Positions 7,471 through 16,055 of a stretch of DNA of 64,000 nt are shown piece after piece. Numbering within the stretch: position 1 is the stretch's first letter; every line of letters begins with the position of its first letter. The position numbers and the translations under genes are program-made. Where the stretch lies: positions 682,001-746,000 of the forward strand of contig NZ_CP102590.1 in NCBI RefSeq assembly GCF_032818155.1. Reading direction: 5' to 3'. The notes beneath the pieces were generated by a model. That model was not told the DNA's origin. It worked only from the letters and a program-made list of their open reading frames with translations, and did not search any database. This DNA comes from Niallia taxi (GTDB lineage Bacteria; Bacillota; Bacilli; Bacillales; Cytobacillaceae).

Positions 7471-8640
7471 ATGATTACTGGTGATGCAGCATACATAAAA
7501 AAACTCAATCGCTCCTCAATAATAAGAAATATCATTAAGGAAGGAATGATATCACGAGCTGATTTATCTAAGGTTACAGACTTAACAAGAGCGACAATTT
7601 CTGTTCAGGTGGCAGATCTTCTCGCTGAAGGGTTAATTGTCGAGACACAGCTTGAGCATAATTCTGTTGGCCGAAAACCGATAATGCTGTCCTTGAATGG
7701 AAATGCTGGATACGCTCTTGGCATTGATCTCGACAGCGGTAAGATTTCTTTCATTCTGTCAGACCTTCTCGGCCAGCCAGTTTCCACTAAATCTGTTGAA
7801 CTAAAGACAAATGATTACGATAAGATTTTACCTATCCTTATAGAGGCGATAAAAGAGTTTCTTAAGAGTACGCCTGAAAGCGAATATGGAATTGTCGGCA
7901 TTGTCATCGCAATTCACGGATTAGTGTCAAAGGATGAAAATATCCATTTTGTTCCTCGTTTGGACTGGAGCAACATTCATTTGAAAGCAGATTTGGAGAA
8001 GGAAATAAACATTCCTATTTATATAGAGAACAATGCTAATCTTTGTTCCTTTGCAGAACGTGTATATCAGCACCATGAGACGGAGTATTTATTATGTACA
8101 ACTCTTTACTCTGGTATTGGTATCGGCATGATGATGAATGATGAGTTTTTCCGTGGCCATGATGGTTTCGCCGGAGAAGCAGGTCATATGATCATTGTTC
8201 CTGGTGGTAAGCCTTGTAATTGTGGAAACAAAGGCTGTTGGGAAAAATATGCATCTGAAGCAAGTATATTTGACCATTTATCCTCAACAAGGAAGATAGA
8301 AAATCTGACTTATGACCAAATTCAAGCCTGGATTGAAAGTGGTGATGAAGAGGTAATTGACTTGATGGAACAGCTTCTTTATTATCTTTCCATCGGACTG
8401 AATAATTTAATTAACATGTACAATCCTGATACACTTGTGCTTGAGAGTGAATTGCTGCGAATTTATCCTGATTCGCTTGAAAAAATCAAAGCAAATTTGT
8501 CCTCTTCCACGAGCCATTATCAAGGGTTATTGATTTCTCCACTAGGGAAAGGTGCTGTCGTTTTAGGAGCTTGTGCTTTGGCTATCAAAAACTTTTTGGA
8601 TGTACCTATGCTCAATTTCACGCTTGAAAACGATGCTTAA
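7471..8640 (+). CDS. ROK-family transcriptional repressor (XylR-like)
   Basis: 389 aa; ATG 7471 behind TGGAGG. N-terminal winged helix (residues about 12-60, SRADLSKVTDLTRATISVQVADL) and a ROK sugar-kinase-like domain with GIDLDSGKIS, the IYIENNANL segment and the zinc motif C-x-C-G-x2-G-C-W (Cys249, 251, 256; preceding GEAGHM His). This is the XylR/NagC type. It is probably a repressor relieved by a uronate or sugar-acid intermediate. Its candidate operators are the three shared palindromes at 677, 7306 and 10301, controlling the larA-like gene, uxaC and the GPH transporter. Confidence 0.9.
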   Translation: MITGDAAYIKKLNRSSIIRNIIKEGMISRADLSKVTDLTRATISVQVADLLAEGLIVETQLEHNSVGRKPIMLSLNGNAGYALGIDLDSGKISFILSDLLGQPVSTKSVELKTNDYDKILPILIEAIKEFLKSTPESEYGIVGIVIAIHGLVSKDENIHFVPRLDWSNIHLKADLEKEINIPIYIENNANLCSFAERVYQHHETEYLLCTTLYSGIGIGMMMNDEFFRGHDGFAGEAGHMIIVPGGKPCNCGNKGCWEKYASEASIFDHLSSTRKIENLTYDQIQAWIESGDEEVIDLMEQLLYYLSIGLNNLINMYNPDTLVLESELLRIYPDSLEKIKANLSSSTSHYQGLLISPLGKGAVVLGACALAIKNFLDVPMLNFTLENDA

Positions 8641-8648
8641 AATAAAAA

Positions 8649-8670
8649 GGATAGCTGCAACCAGCTATCC
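8649..8670. terminator. Bidirectional terminator between ROK and GPH genes
   Basis: GGATAGCTG / CAGCTATCC, perfect 9-bp stem with a CAAC loop, preceded by AATAAAAA and followed by CTTCTT, between two convergent stop codons. Confidence 0.75.
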
Positions 8671-8679
8671 CTTCTTGGC

Positions 8680-10083
8680 TTATTTGCCTGAATTTCTTCT
8701 GTCAGCAAGATCTTGTGCAAGCTGGAGCGTTTTCTTTTTACTGAGCGGGTACAAGAACACTAGCAGCAAGAAAACCAAAAATAAAGAGCCTGCTGTCAAA
8801 AGGGTTGCAAGTGTATGAATACCCTGCAGAGTGCTTTCTGATTGCACATCTAAAGATGCATTATATCCAACTGCAGCAAGTGCTGTACCGCCTAAGCCCC
8901 CGGCAACTGCTTGCCCTACCTTTCGCGCAAATGAATAGATAGAGTAAATCGTTCCGTCTTCCTTCATGCCTGTTATAAATTCATGATAATCAATGACATC
9001 TGTGACAAATGCCCAAACGACAATACCAAAAAAAGAAAATCCAAACATTCCAACAGCAGATATCGCAAGGAATTGAATAGCACTAATGTCTGCTAAAAAA
9101 TAGAGTAGTAGATAATCAATGACTGAAAGCAGTAAACCAGCTGCCGCCACCTCTTTTTTTCCAAATCTTGCGACGAGCGGTTTTGCGATCAATATTGCAA
9201 TAAACATTGCAACTGTTGCAATCAGTCCTGAAATACTTAATGCTTTAGCATTGTCGAAATAGTTTTTGAACAAATACACATCGACTGCGCCCTTTAACAT
9301 GGAGCTCATAATAAATACTAAAGAGGCAGAAAGAATGATGAGCAGTGGCTTGTTTTTTGCGACCCCTTTTAAAGTAAGTTTAAGAGAGGTTTTTTTCTGC
9401 TCTCTCGTTTCCGTAATACGTTCGGTAGACATCTTATAGCATGCCATATAACAAGCAAGAGAAAGGATCGCAAAAATTATCGCTGCTAAGAAAAAACGGT
9501 TAGGATCTGCTTTGTTGTCGACAAAAATGATTAGCGGACCCACCACGTTTACAATTAACCCTGCTAATGTAGCTCCCATTGTCCGGAAACTGGACAGCGA
9601 CGTACGCTCGACAGGATCACTTGTGATGACAGAAGCCATTGATCCATATGGAATGTTCACTGTGCTGTAAAGTGTTCCCCATAATATATATGTCACAAAG
9701 GCATATGCCTCATAAAATCCTGTTGACATGCCGGGGATATGTATAAACATCAACACACCCGAAAAGACGAGAGGAAACGACATTCTGAAAATCCATGGTT
9801 TAAACTTACCATGTCTGCTTGGCTTTCTCGTATCGATAAAACGACCCCATGTTACGTCAGCCACTGCATCCCAAAGGCGGGCAATCAGAAAAATCGTTCC
9901 TACCATTGCAGGGCTGAGACCAAATACATCTGTGTAATACACCATAAGAAATGAACCTACTAGGATAAAAAAGAAATCATTGCCAAAATCACCAAACAAA
10001 TAGCCTAACTGATCTTTCACTCCAAATTTTTGTACTTTCCTGTCTACATCCGGTATTTCCAGCTCTCTATTAGTTTGAGCCAT
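8680..10083 (-). CDS. GPH-family (glycoside-pentoside-hexuronide) cation symporter
   Basis: 467 aa from ATG 10083, chosen because GGAGGG lies 7-12 bp upstream; an in-frame ATG at 10152 lacks a ribosome site. About 12 membrane segments. The family signature is clear: GYLFGDFGNDFFF, YTDVFGLSPAMVGTIF, and LWDAVADVTWGRFIDTR. It imports a sugar or hexuronide with a cation. Its promoter carries the third ROK palindrome and a cre-like site, so it is probably the uronate/uronide importer of this locus. A 150-bp untranslated leader precedes it. Confidence 0.9.
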   Translation of the reverse strand: MAQTNRELEIPDVDRKVQKFGVKDQLGYLFGDFGNDFFFILVGSFLMVYYTDVFGLSPAMVGTIFLIARLWDAVADVTWGRFIDTRKPSRHGKFKPWIFRMSFPLVFSGVLMFIHIPGMSTGFYEAYAFVTYILWGTLYSTVNIPYGSMASVITSDPVERTSLSSFRTMGATLAGLIVNVVGPLIIFVDNKADPNRFFLAAIIFAILSLACYMACYKMSTERITETREQKKTSLKLTLKGVAKNKPLLIILSASLVFIMSSMLKGAVDVYLFKNYFDNAKALSISGLIATVAMFIAILIAKPLVARFGKKEVAAAGLLLSVIDYLLLYFLADISAIQFLAISAVGMFGFSFFGIVVWAFVTDVIDYHEFITGMKEDGTIYSIYSFARKVGQAVAGGLGGTALAAVGYNASLDVQSESTLQGIHTLATLLTAGSLFLVFLLLVFLYPLSKKKTLQLAQDLADRRNSGK

Positions 10084-10236
10084 CAGTATCCCTCCATACA
10101 GAATTGTAATTAGTGACGGAAATTTCAAATAAATCAGTTCGTGCATATGCAATTGTCTCTAGAGGCATAAAAAAGTCTAGCATGCAGTACTTTCGTCAAA
10201 ATAGAAAACTAGCTCCTCCCCCCTGTTTAACCATTT

Positions 10237-10250
10237 TGTAAACCCTTACA
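10237..10250 (-). promoter_or_regulatory. cre-like CcpA site before GPH transporter
   Basis: TGTAAACCCTTACA, one mismatch to the cre consensus; 50 bp from the palindrome, the same spacing as in front of the larA-like gene. Confidence 0.5.
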
Positions 10251-10300
10251 TTTTAGAGAAAATGCACAACCCATAATTAATTATTATTAAACATAATTAA

Positions 10301-10317
10301 TTTGTTTAATGAACTAA
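10301..10317. promoter_or_regulatory. ROK-type operator palindrome, copy 3
   Basis: TTTGTTTAATGAACTAA within attaatttg...ctaattaatt flanks, upstream of the GPH transporter; matches copies 1 and 2. Confidence 0.65.
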
Positions 10318-10410
10318 TTAATTGGTCGTTATTAGATTAACACCCTCTTACTCGTTCGTCAAACACTTTTTTGAAAGCGCTATTATTTTTTAGGACAGGA
10401 TATAAATAAT

Positions 10411-10437
10411 GCGATGTCTTCATTAAAGAAGCATCGC
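10411..10437 (-). terminator. Terminator of the feu-ybbA operon
   Basis: GCGATG...CATCGC stem extended by CTTC/GAAG around one bulge, immediately after the ybbA stop, followed on the minus strand by ATTATTTAT. Moderate U-tail. Confidence 0.55.
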
Positions 10438-10439
10438 AA

Positions 10440-11174
10440 TCATTGCCTGTATAGCCAGCGTAAAGCAGTGAAAAATTGCTCGATAAAGAATTCACGATGA
10501 TGATTAGCAAGTAGCTTAATTTCAAAATGGAGATTATCCTGTGAGAACCCCTTTTGCTTTAGGATGTCATTAGCGTCTTTTACAGCTTGAACCATGTTAT
10601 TTTGAATATTCGTTTTTCCTTTTCCTTCTTCACTGCCAACATATAAATACAGCTTCTTCCCCTCAATTTTGCAGTCTTGTGTTTCCATGTATTTAAGTAT
10701 GTCTGGAAACCATAAGGATGGGGAAATTAAACCGTATTTTCCTATTTTGTAACCTGTTGTAAACAGCGCAAACAGTGTGATTAGGCCACCTAGAGAGGCG
10801 CCAAGCATACCTGTTTCCTTCATATTCGGAATTGTGCGGTAGTTGCTATCCATATATGCTTTAATAGAATTCTTCCATTCTTGCAAATATCGATTTCCTT
10901 CTCCCTTAAAAGCTGGAAAATCTGATGTTAAGCTCTCTGCAGGCCACGGAGTATACTCATGAAGTCTATCAATCGGTTCCATACCAATAAAAATCACTTC
11001 TTTCATTTCTTGGCGGAAATAGCTTTCTTTTAATCTTTCGAGATTATGAGAAAATAAATAGTGGCCATCATGCACATACACTGCTGGATAATGATGATCT
11101 GTTTGATGGTAGCTGGGAGGCAAATAAATATACAGCTTCCTGCCAGCAACGGTTCTTTCAATAATCTCTTCCAT
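10440..11174 (-). CDS. ybbA: Siderophore trilactone esterase, YbbA-like
   Basis: 244 aa; ATG 11174 behind TAGGAGG. Alpha/beta hydrolase of the putative-esterase family: RKLYIYLPPSYH start, YVHDGHYLF, nucleophile elbow GASLGG (about residue 126), LISPSLWF, and a C-terminal NHHREFF with the catalytic His. In B. subtilis ybbA follows feuABC and encodes an esterase-family protein linked to ferric-siderophore release; the same order is seen here (9 bp after feuC). It probably hydrolyses the trilactone backbone of imported siderophore in the cytoplasm. Confidence 0.87.
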   Translation of the reverse strand: MEEIIERTVAGRKLYIYLPPSYHQTDHHYPAVYVHDGHYLFSHNLERLKESYFRQEMKEVIFIGMEPIDRLHEYTPWPAESLTSDFPAFKGEGNRYLQEWKNSIKAYMDSNYRTIPNMKETGMLGASLGGLITLFALFTTGYKIGKYGLISPSLWFPDILKYMETQDCKIEGKKLYLYVGSEEGKGKTNIQNNMVQAVKDANDILKQKGFSQDNLHFEIKLLANHHREFFIEQFFTALRWLYRQ

Positions 11175-11183
11175 TTTTGCCTC

Positions 11184-12200
11184 CTACACTTTCGCTTTAA
11201 CTAACAAAAAGATGAAAAATGGTGCACCGATTATACTTAAAATAATCCCAACAGAAATCTCTGCAGGCGCGACAACACTTCTGCCGATAAAATCAGCTAC
11301 TGTCAGGAGCAGCATACCGACAAGCCCACAAACCAGCAAGGAATGGCGGTGCTTTAAACCGACAAGAAGTCTTGCAATATGAGGACAAATAAGGCCAATA
11401 AATCCAATGCTTCCAGAAACAGAAACACAGGAGCTAACTAAAACGACTGCACCTGCCATTAACAGCCATTTTTCTTTCTCGACCTGTATGCCAAGCCCCT
11501 TCATCACATTCTCTTGCAGTCTAAATAAATCAAGCTTGAAGGCTTTAATGATAATAAATGGCACGACAAGCAAAAACCAAGGCAGAATCGAAACAACATA
11601 AGTCCATGTAGCATTATAAATTGTTCCGTTTAGCCAAACTGTTGCCATTTCAAAATCCTGTGCTTTCATCTTCAAGGATAGAAACATTGAAAGAGATCCA
11701 AACCCTGTACTAATAGCAATCCCCGTTAAAAGCAGCCGCTGGGAGTCAAGGCCGGTAATTCGATTCCATGCTAACAGGAAAATAATACTTGCCGCAAATA
11801 ACCCGCCGACCATTCCAATCAGCGGCATAAGCAGCTTCATCAACAACTGATCTCCAGAAAAGGTGCCTTGAAAAAGGATCATATATGCAACAATAAAGGC
11901 TCCTGCTCCACTGTTTATGCCGAGAATTGCTGGATCTGCCAGCCCGTTCTTTGTTATCCCCTGCAGGACTGCACCTCCAACTCCAAGTCCAAAGCCAATC
12001 AGTAAGGCAAGTACAAGTCTTGGCAGTCTTAATTCGAAAATAACTAAATCAATATCCTCCTGTTGCTGCAAGCGGAAGATACTTTCAAAGAATTGATTGA
12101 AGGTGATTGGGTACACGCCATTTGTGATGCTGTAATACCCCGCTGCAAGTATTAACGCAAGTAAGACAGCAACAATTATGTAAAATCTTTTATTAAACAC
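11184..12200 (-). CDS. feuC: Ferric-bacillibactin ABC transporter permease FeuC
   Basis: 338 aa with about 9-10 membrane segments; FecCD family (LRLPRLVLALLIGFGLGVGG, GITKNGLADPAILG, GSIGFIGLICPHIARLLVG). Start is GTG 12200 behind GGGAGGAGG, overlapping the end of feuB by 8 bp. It forms the inner-membrane channel with FeuB. As in B. subtilis, no dedicated ATPase gene is in the operon; an ATPase such as YusV would act in trans. Confidence 0.93.
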   Translation of the reverse strand: MFNKRFYIIVAVLLALILAAGYYSITNGVYPITFNQFFESIFRLQQQEDIDLVIFELRLPRLVLALLIGFGLGVGGAVLQGITKNGLADPAILGINSGAGAFIVAYMILFQGTFSGDQLLMKLLMPLIGMVGGLFAASIIFLLAWNRITGLDSQRLLLTGIAISTGFGSLSMFLSLKMKAQDFEMATVWLNGTIYNATWTYVVSILPWFLLVVPFIIIKAFKLDLFRLQENVMKGLGIQVEKEKWLLMAGAVVLVSSCVSVSGSIGFIGLICPHIARLLVGLKHRHSLLVCGLVGMLLLTVADFIGRSVVAPAEISVGIILSIIGAPFFIFLLVKAKV

Positions 12201-13203
12201 GTTGAGAGCCTCCTCCCTTCCGTTTGATTAAATAAAGAAAGAAAGGAACACCGATGATGGATGTTATGATGCCAATAGGTGTTTCAAACGGATAGTTGAC
12301 AAACCTGCTGATCACATCACAGAAAACCAAAAATACTCCTCCAAGTATGCCAGCACACGGGATAACTGCCCGATAGTCGCTGCCTACTAGAAATCTCGTA
12401 ATATGGGGAATAATCAGTCCAATAAAGCCTATCTTTCCAACAAGCGCAACAGATATCCCAGTCATTAAGCCGACAGCTGCCATTGATAACAGCTGAATCC
12501 AGCGAGTTTCTTGCCCTAAGCCTGTTGCCAAATCCTTACCTAAGGATAGGATTGTCACTGATTTGGACAAAAGAATGGCGATTATGATACCGATTATGCC
12601 AAATGGAATGACAAAGGTTAGTAAATTCAAATCAATTTGGTGAAGTCTCGCATTGTACCAAAAGCTCATTGTTTGCGATACTTGAAAATAGGAGGCAAGA
12701 CTTGAGGATACCCCGCTAAGAAATGTCCCAATGATAGTCCCGATAATTGCCAGCTTGACAGGCGAGTATCCGTTCTTAACGAAAGCTGCCAAGCCCATAA
12801 CAAGGGCTACACCAAACAGAGAGCCTAAAAACGAAAGACATAATAATTGAAAGGAAGACAAATTAGGCAAAAAAATAAACGAGATTGTAATAAAAAAGGC
12901 AGAGCCGTCTGTCACACCCATAATCGATGGTGACGCTAAATAGTTTCTCGTAATCCCTTGCATTAAAGCACCTGATACTGCCAGCAATACCCCAATAAGC
13001 AAGGCGCCGACTGCTCTTGGTATTCTTGATGTCCTTACGATTGTCTGCTGCATATTTTCTTGATCATAGTGAAAAATAGCCGCAAAAATATCTTTAAAAC
13101 TCGTATCTGTTGCCCCATATCGAATCGATAGAAGGATTACTACTGCAAATAAGACTGGTGATAATAGGATAATTAAATAGGTTGCTAGTTTTTTATGATA
13201 CAT
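12193..13203 (-). CDS. feuB: Ferric-bacillibactin ABC transporter permease FeuB
   Basis: 336 aa, FecCD family: RTSRIPRAVGALLIGVLLAVSG, GITRNYLASPSIMG, GKIGFIGLIIPHITRFLVG. ATG 13203 behind AAAGGTG. It pairs with FeuC as the membrane channel for iron-bacillibactin/enterobactin. A strong hairpin separates it from feuA, so its mRNA level may be lower than that of the binding protein. Confidence 0.93.
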   Translation of the reverse strand: MYHKKLATYLIILLSPVLFAVVILLSIRYGATDTSFKDIFAAIFHYDQENMQQTIVRTSRIPRAVGALLIGVLLAVSGALMQGITRNYLASPSIMGVTDGSAFFITISFIFLPNLSSFQLLCLSFLGSLFGVALVMGLAAFVKNGYSPVKLAIIGTIIGTFLSGVSSSLASYFQVSQTMSFWYNARLHQIDLNLLTFVIPFGIIGIIIAILLSKSVTILSLGKDLATGLGQETRWIQLLSMAAVGLMTGISVALVGKIGFIGLIIPHITRFLVGSDYRAVIPCAGILGGVFLVFCDVISRFVNYPFETPIGIITSIIGVPFFLYLIKRKGGGSQRV

Positions 13204-13227
13204 ACCGATTCACCTTTATAAACAATT

Positions 13228-13259
13228 AGTACTTGTCCGGCAATTGCTGGACAAGTACT
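13228..13259. repeat. Strong hairpin between feuA and feuB
   Basis: AGTACTTGTCC / GGACAAGTACT, perfect 11-bp arms with an inner GC/GC extension and AATT loop. The T-run is on the plus strand only, so for the feu mRNA (minus) it is a stem without U-tail: probably a 3' stabiliser of the feuA transcript. In the plus direction it would act as a terminator of antisense RNA. Confidence 0.7.
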
Positions 13260-13267
13260 TGTTTTTT

Positions 13268-14230
13268 TTACAGACCTAATTCCTTTTTAAATGCTGCAAG
13301 GAAATTTGTTTTGCTCCAAGCAGTACCGCCTGCTGCCATCGGATCAATGACATTTTCATATACATGACCGTCTTTCACTGCATTTAATTTCTTCCAAATT
13401 GCATTGCTCTCTAAATCCTTCAATGCATCTTTATTTTCCTGATTTTCGGAATCCTCAAATTGAACAAACAAATAATCAGGATTCATTTCTGCTAATTTTT
13501 CCAGGGAGATTTGCTCCTGTGCTTTTGCTGCTTTCACTTCTTCTGGAACTGTAAGTCCTAAATCTGTGTAAAGAACAGGATTGAAATAAACACTTTCTGG
13601 ATAAATAGTAATGCTGCCATTACGTACTCGGAACATCAGCACTTCCTTATCACCTAGTTTTTCAGTAACTGCAGTTTTTGTCTCCTTCACATTTGCTTCA
13701 TAATCAGCAATATACTTTTCTGCTTCCTCTGTTTTGTTCGTAATTTCTGCCAACACAAGCAGATTATCCTTCCAATGTGTAGAAATATGAGAAATCGGAA
13801 TCATTGGCGCAACTTTGTTCAAGCTATCGGCAACATCTGCTTGGAACTTGCTCGTACCAAGAATAACATCAGGTTTTAATTGCAGTAATTTTTCTGTACT
13901 TGGCTGGAATTTGTCACCAATTTCCTCTGCCTCTGACATAGAATCACCTAAAAAGGCCGGAAACTCGCCACCGGTTGCAACTGCCCCAACTGGTTTAACA
14001 CCTAAAACTGCAGAATCCTCCATTGCTTCCTGACTTGCTGCAACAATTTTTGTACTGTTGCTTGGAATTTCATATTCTTTATCTAAGAAAGTAATCGTTT
14101 TTGTTGTATCAGCACTTGCCTCTTCTGACGCAGCTGCTTTTTCATCAGTGCTTGCAGATTCTTCTTTCCCGCAGGCTGCTGCTATAACTAGCAGTATTCC
14201 TAACATTATAATAAGTGCATATTTTCTCAC
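13268..14230 (-). CDS. feuA: Siderophore-binding lipoprotein FeuA
   Basis: 320 aa; GTG 14230 behind AAGGGGAAG. Signal peptide with lipobox ending at Cys20 (IAAAC), a low-complexity Glu/Ala/Thr linker, then a periplasmic-binding (Peripla_BP_2) domain with PVGAVATGGEFP, KPDVILGTSKFQ and NPDYLFVQFED. It captures ferric bacillibactin/enterobactin on the outer face of the membrane and hands it to FeuBC. First gene of the operon; a Fur box lies 35 bp upstream and the btr activator gene 88 bp upstream. Confidence 0.94.
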   Translation of the reverse strand: MRKYALIIMLGILLVIAAACGKEESASTDEKAAASEEASADTTKTITFLDKEYEIPSNSTKIVAASQEAMEDSAVLGVKPVGAVATGGEFPAFLGDSMSEAEEIGDKFQPSTEKLLQLKPDVILGTSKFQADVADSLNKVAPMIPISHISTHWKDNLLVLAEITNKTEEAEKYIADYEANVKETKTAVTEKLGDKEVLMFRVRNGSITIYPESVYFNPVLYTDLGLTVPEEVKAAKAQEQISLEKLAEMNPDYLFVQFEDSENQENKDALKDLESNAIWKKLNAVKDGHVYENVIDPMAAGGTAWSKTNFLAAFKKELGL

Positions 14231-14264
14231 GAGTATCTTCCCCTTTATATAGTCTAATTGATAT

Positions 14265-14279
14265 TGATAACCACTATCA
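14265..14279. promoter_or_regulatory. Fur box before feuA
   Basis: TGATAACCACTATCA matches the Bacillus 7-1-7 consensus TGATAATNATTATCA at 12 of 14 fixed positions. It lies between a TATAAT (minus strand, 14291-14286) and the feuA start. The -35 of that promoter is poor, as expected when an activator (Btr) is needed. Confidence 0.75.
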
Positions 14280-14318
14280 ATTAGGATTATACAAAACTAT
14301 CTTTTATTGGAACATGGA

Positions 14319-15935
14319 TTATTTCCTCTCTTTTCCTTGTACTTTTTCCGTAATCAACTCTACTAAATTATCAATAACCCGTATATGCGAGCTTGCAGAG
14401 CATTCATTCCACGGGTCTGATTGGATAAAATATACCTGCTGACGTTTGACTGCTTCTATATTGTTCCACTCTGACGATTTCCTTAGCTTCTGCCAATATT
14501 TCAGTGTTTCCTCATCCTGCCGTATATTCAGCAGAATAAAATCAGGCTGCCATTTGATAATCTTATCTAACTGAGTGCCCTCATTATGCTTCCATTGATT
14601 TTTAGCTTGAGATGAAGCAATCTGCAGTTCTTCAAATATAACCTCAATAGCCGTTCTGGAGCGATTTAAATAAAAATTATCCTTGAAAAGGCTGATGACT
14701 AGTCCTTTCTTATCATTGAAATAGGGAGTTAATTGGACAGATGTACGCTCAACATGCCTTTCATAGTTATCCATCCACTCCTTCGCTTCTTTTGTACAAT
14801 TCAAAAACTCTGCAATTTGGAAAAACTGCTTCTTCCAATTATCATTTTCTGAATAATAAAAGACAGAAGCGATTTTTTCCAATTCTGCCTTTTCCTCTGC
14901 AGTTATATCCTGTTTCGCAATGATTAGATCTGGCTTTGCCTCTTGTAGCTTTGCAATGTTTTTCCCCCATTCCGTATGTTTTCGATATGACTCAAGGTGA
15001 AAGATAATATCATCTTTAAATTGTTCATAATAGTCAAGTGTCCATTTCGGATGAATAGGTGCAGCATATGGAAGTATTTGCAGTGCAAGCAAATGTCCTG
15101 TTGTTGCAAAGTCATATGAGGCGATTTTCCTGTTTCGCTTCTCACGATATGCTGATGGAGATATACCGACAGCTTGTTTAAATTTTCTGCTCAAATAAAA
15201 TTCATCTGCATAGCCAACAGAGCTGGCAATGATACGAATACTGTCCTTTGTCATTAATAATAACTGCTTTGCCTTATTTACACGCAATCTTGTAATATAG
15301 TCGCTAACTGTAATCCCATATTGCTTTTTAAACATTTCTGAGTAGTATTTCGGACTAAGCTCTGCCTGTTGTGCCAGCGTATCAATCTTTAACTTTTCAT
15401 TGAAATGCATATCCATATATATTTTTGTTTCCTCGATCGCTAAGAGAGTATCATTAGGTGTTACGTGCTTTTTATATGATAATAAATGAAAAAACATTTC
15501 ATTTAGCTTTGCTTTTTGCAGGAAATGCAGGTGTGGAATTTCCTCTCCTTTAAGGCGGTATAAATCCTCTATTAGTCCCGCTATCACTTGATGAAACGGA
15601 ATCACCTGCTGCTGAATACACGCCAATCCGGCTAATGAAGGCTGAGCCTCTTCTTTCATATCCTTCATAAATACTTGAAAGGAAACAAGATAATAATCCA
15701 CTTCACTAGCAAATGTTAGTTTATATGTACTGCCTGGCGGTATTAAAAGCAGCTGATGGCTGGCAAAGTGTTTTTCTTCTTTATTAATCGTAAATGTGCC
15801 CCTGCCAGCATGAATATAGATTAGTTCAAAATAAGAAGTGATTTTATTTTCTTTCCTTTGCTTCTGAATACGATTAATACTGTTCAAATCTAAGTAGATG
15901 TTTTTCCAAATATTATGATTTGTTATGGTTGCCAC
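14319..15935 (-). CDS. btr: Btr: AraC activator fused to a siderophore-binding domain
   Basis: 538 aa; GTG 15935 behind GTGAGG. Three parts: N-terminal cupin-like sensor (about 25-130), AraC double HTH (about 170-265: LAQQAELSPKYYSEMFKKQYG, then IRIIASSVGYADEFYLSRKF) and a C-terminal Peripla_BP_2 domain (about 275-530) like a cytoplasmic FeuA. In B. subtilis Btr senses Fe-bacillibactin through this domain and activates feuABC-ybbA. Same position and direction here, divergent from besA with a Fur box between them. Confidence 0.92.
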   Translation of the reverse strand: MATITNHNIWKNIYLDLNSINRIQKQRKENKITSYFELIYIHAGRGTFTINKEEKHFASHQLLLIPPGSTYKLTFASEVDYYLVSFQVFMKDMKEEAQPSLAGLACIQQQVIPFHQVIAGLIEDLYRLKGEEIPHLHFLQKAKLNEMFFHLLSYKKHVTPNDTLLAIEETKIYMDMHFNEKLKIDTLAQQAELSPKYYSEMFKKQYGITVSDYITRLRVNKAKQLLLMTKDSIRIIASSVGYADEFYLSRKFKQAVGISPSAYREKRNRKIASYDFATTGHLLALQILPYAAPIHPKWTLDYYEQFKDDIIFHLESYRKHTEWGKNIAKLQEAKPDLIIAKQDITAEEKAELEKIASVFYYSENDNWKKQFFQIAEFLNCTKEAKEWMDNYERHVERTSVQLTPYFNDKKGLVISLFKDNFYLNRSRTAIEVIFEELQIASSQAKNQWKHNEGTQLDKIIKWQPDFILLNIRQDEETLKYWQKLRKSSEWNNIEAVKRQQVYFIQSDPWNECSASSHIRVIDNLVELITEKVQGKERK

Positions 15936-15975
15936 TTGTTTTCCTCACCAGTTCCCTTTAAAATATGAATGATAT

Positions 15976-15990
15976 TGATAATCATTTTCA
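15976..15990. promoter_or_regulatory. Fur box between btr and besA
   Basis: TGATAATCATTTTCA matches the 7-1-7 Fur consensus at 13 of 14 fixed positions. It sits in the 120-bp divergent region, so it could repress both genes when iron is plentiful. Confidence 0.82.
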
Positions 15991-16055
15991 TTAATAGTAC
16001 CAAATTTTATCCAATTAATAAAGATAACCTATCAAATATGGAAATGGAGAAAACT

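Larger units (their letters stand above)
10084..10439. other. Gene-free 356 bp between ybbA and the GPH gene
   Basis: Contains the GPH leader with a cre-like site, the ROK palindrome (10301-10317) and the feu operon terminator hairpin (10411-10437). I see no credible open frame: short frames here lack ribosome sites. Confidence 0.6.

Noticed and set aside
10337..10525. Minus-strand 62-codon frame after ybbA
   Set aside because: Overlaps the ybbA end in another frame and the terminator hairpin; no ribosome site.
15969..16055. Extended N-terminus for the BesA-like protein
   Set aside because: The extra codons translate a Fur box and AT-rich leader; ATG 16056 has a proper ribosome site.
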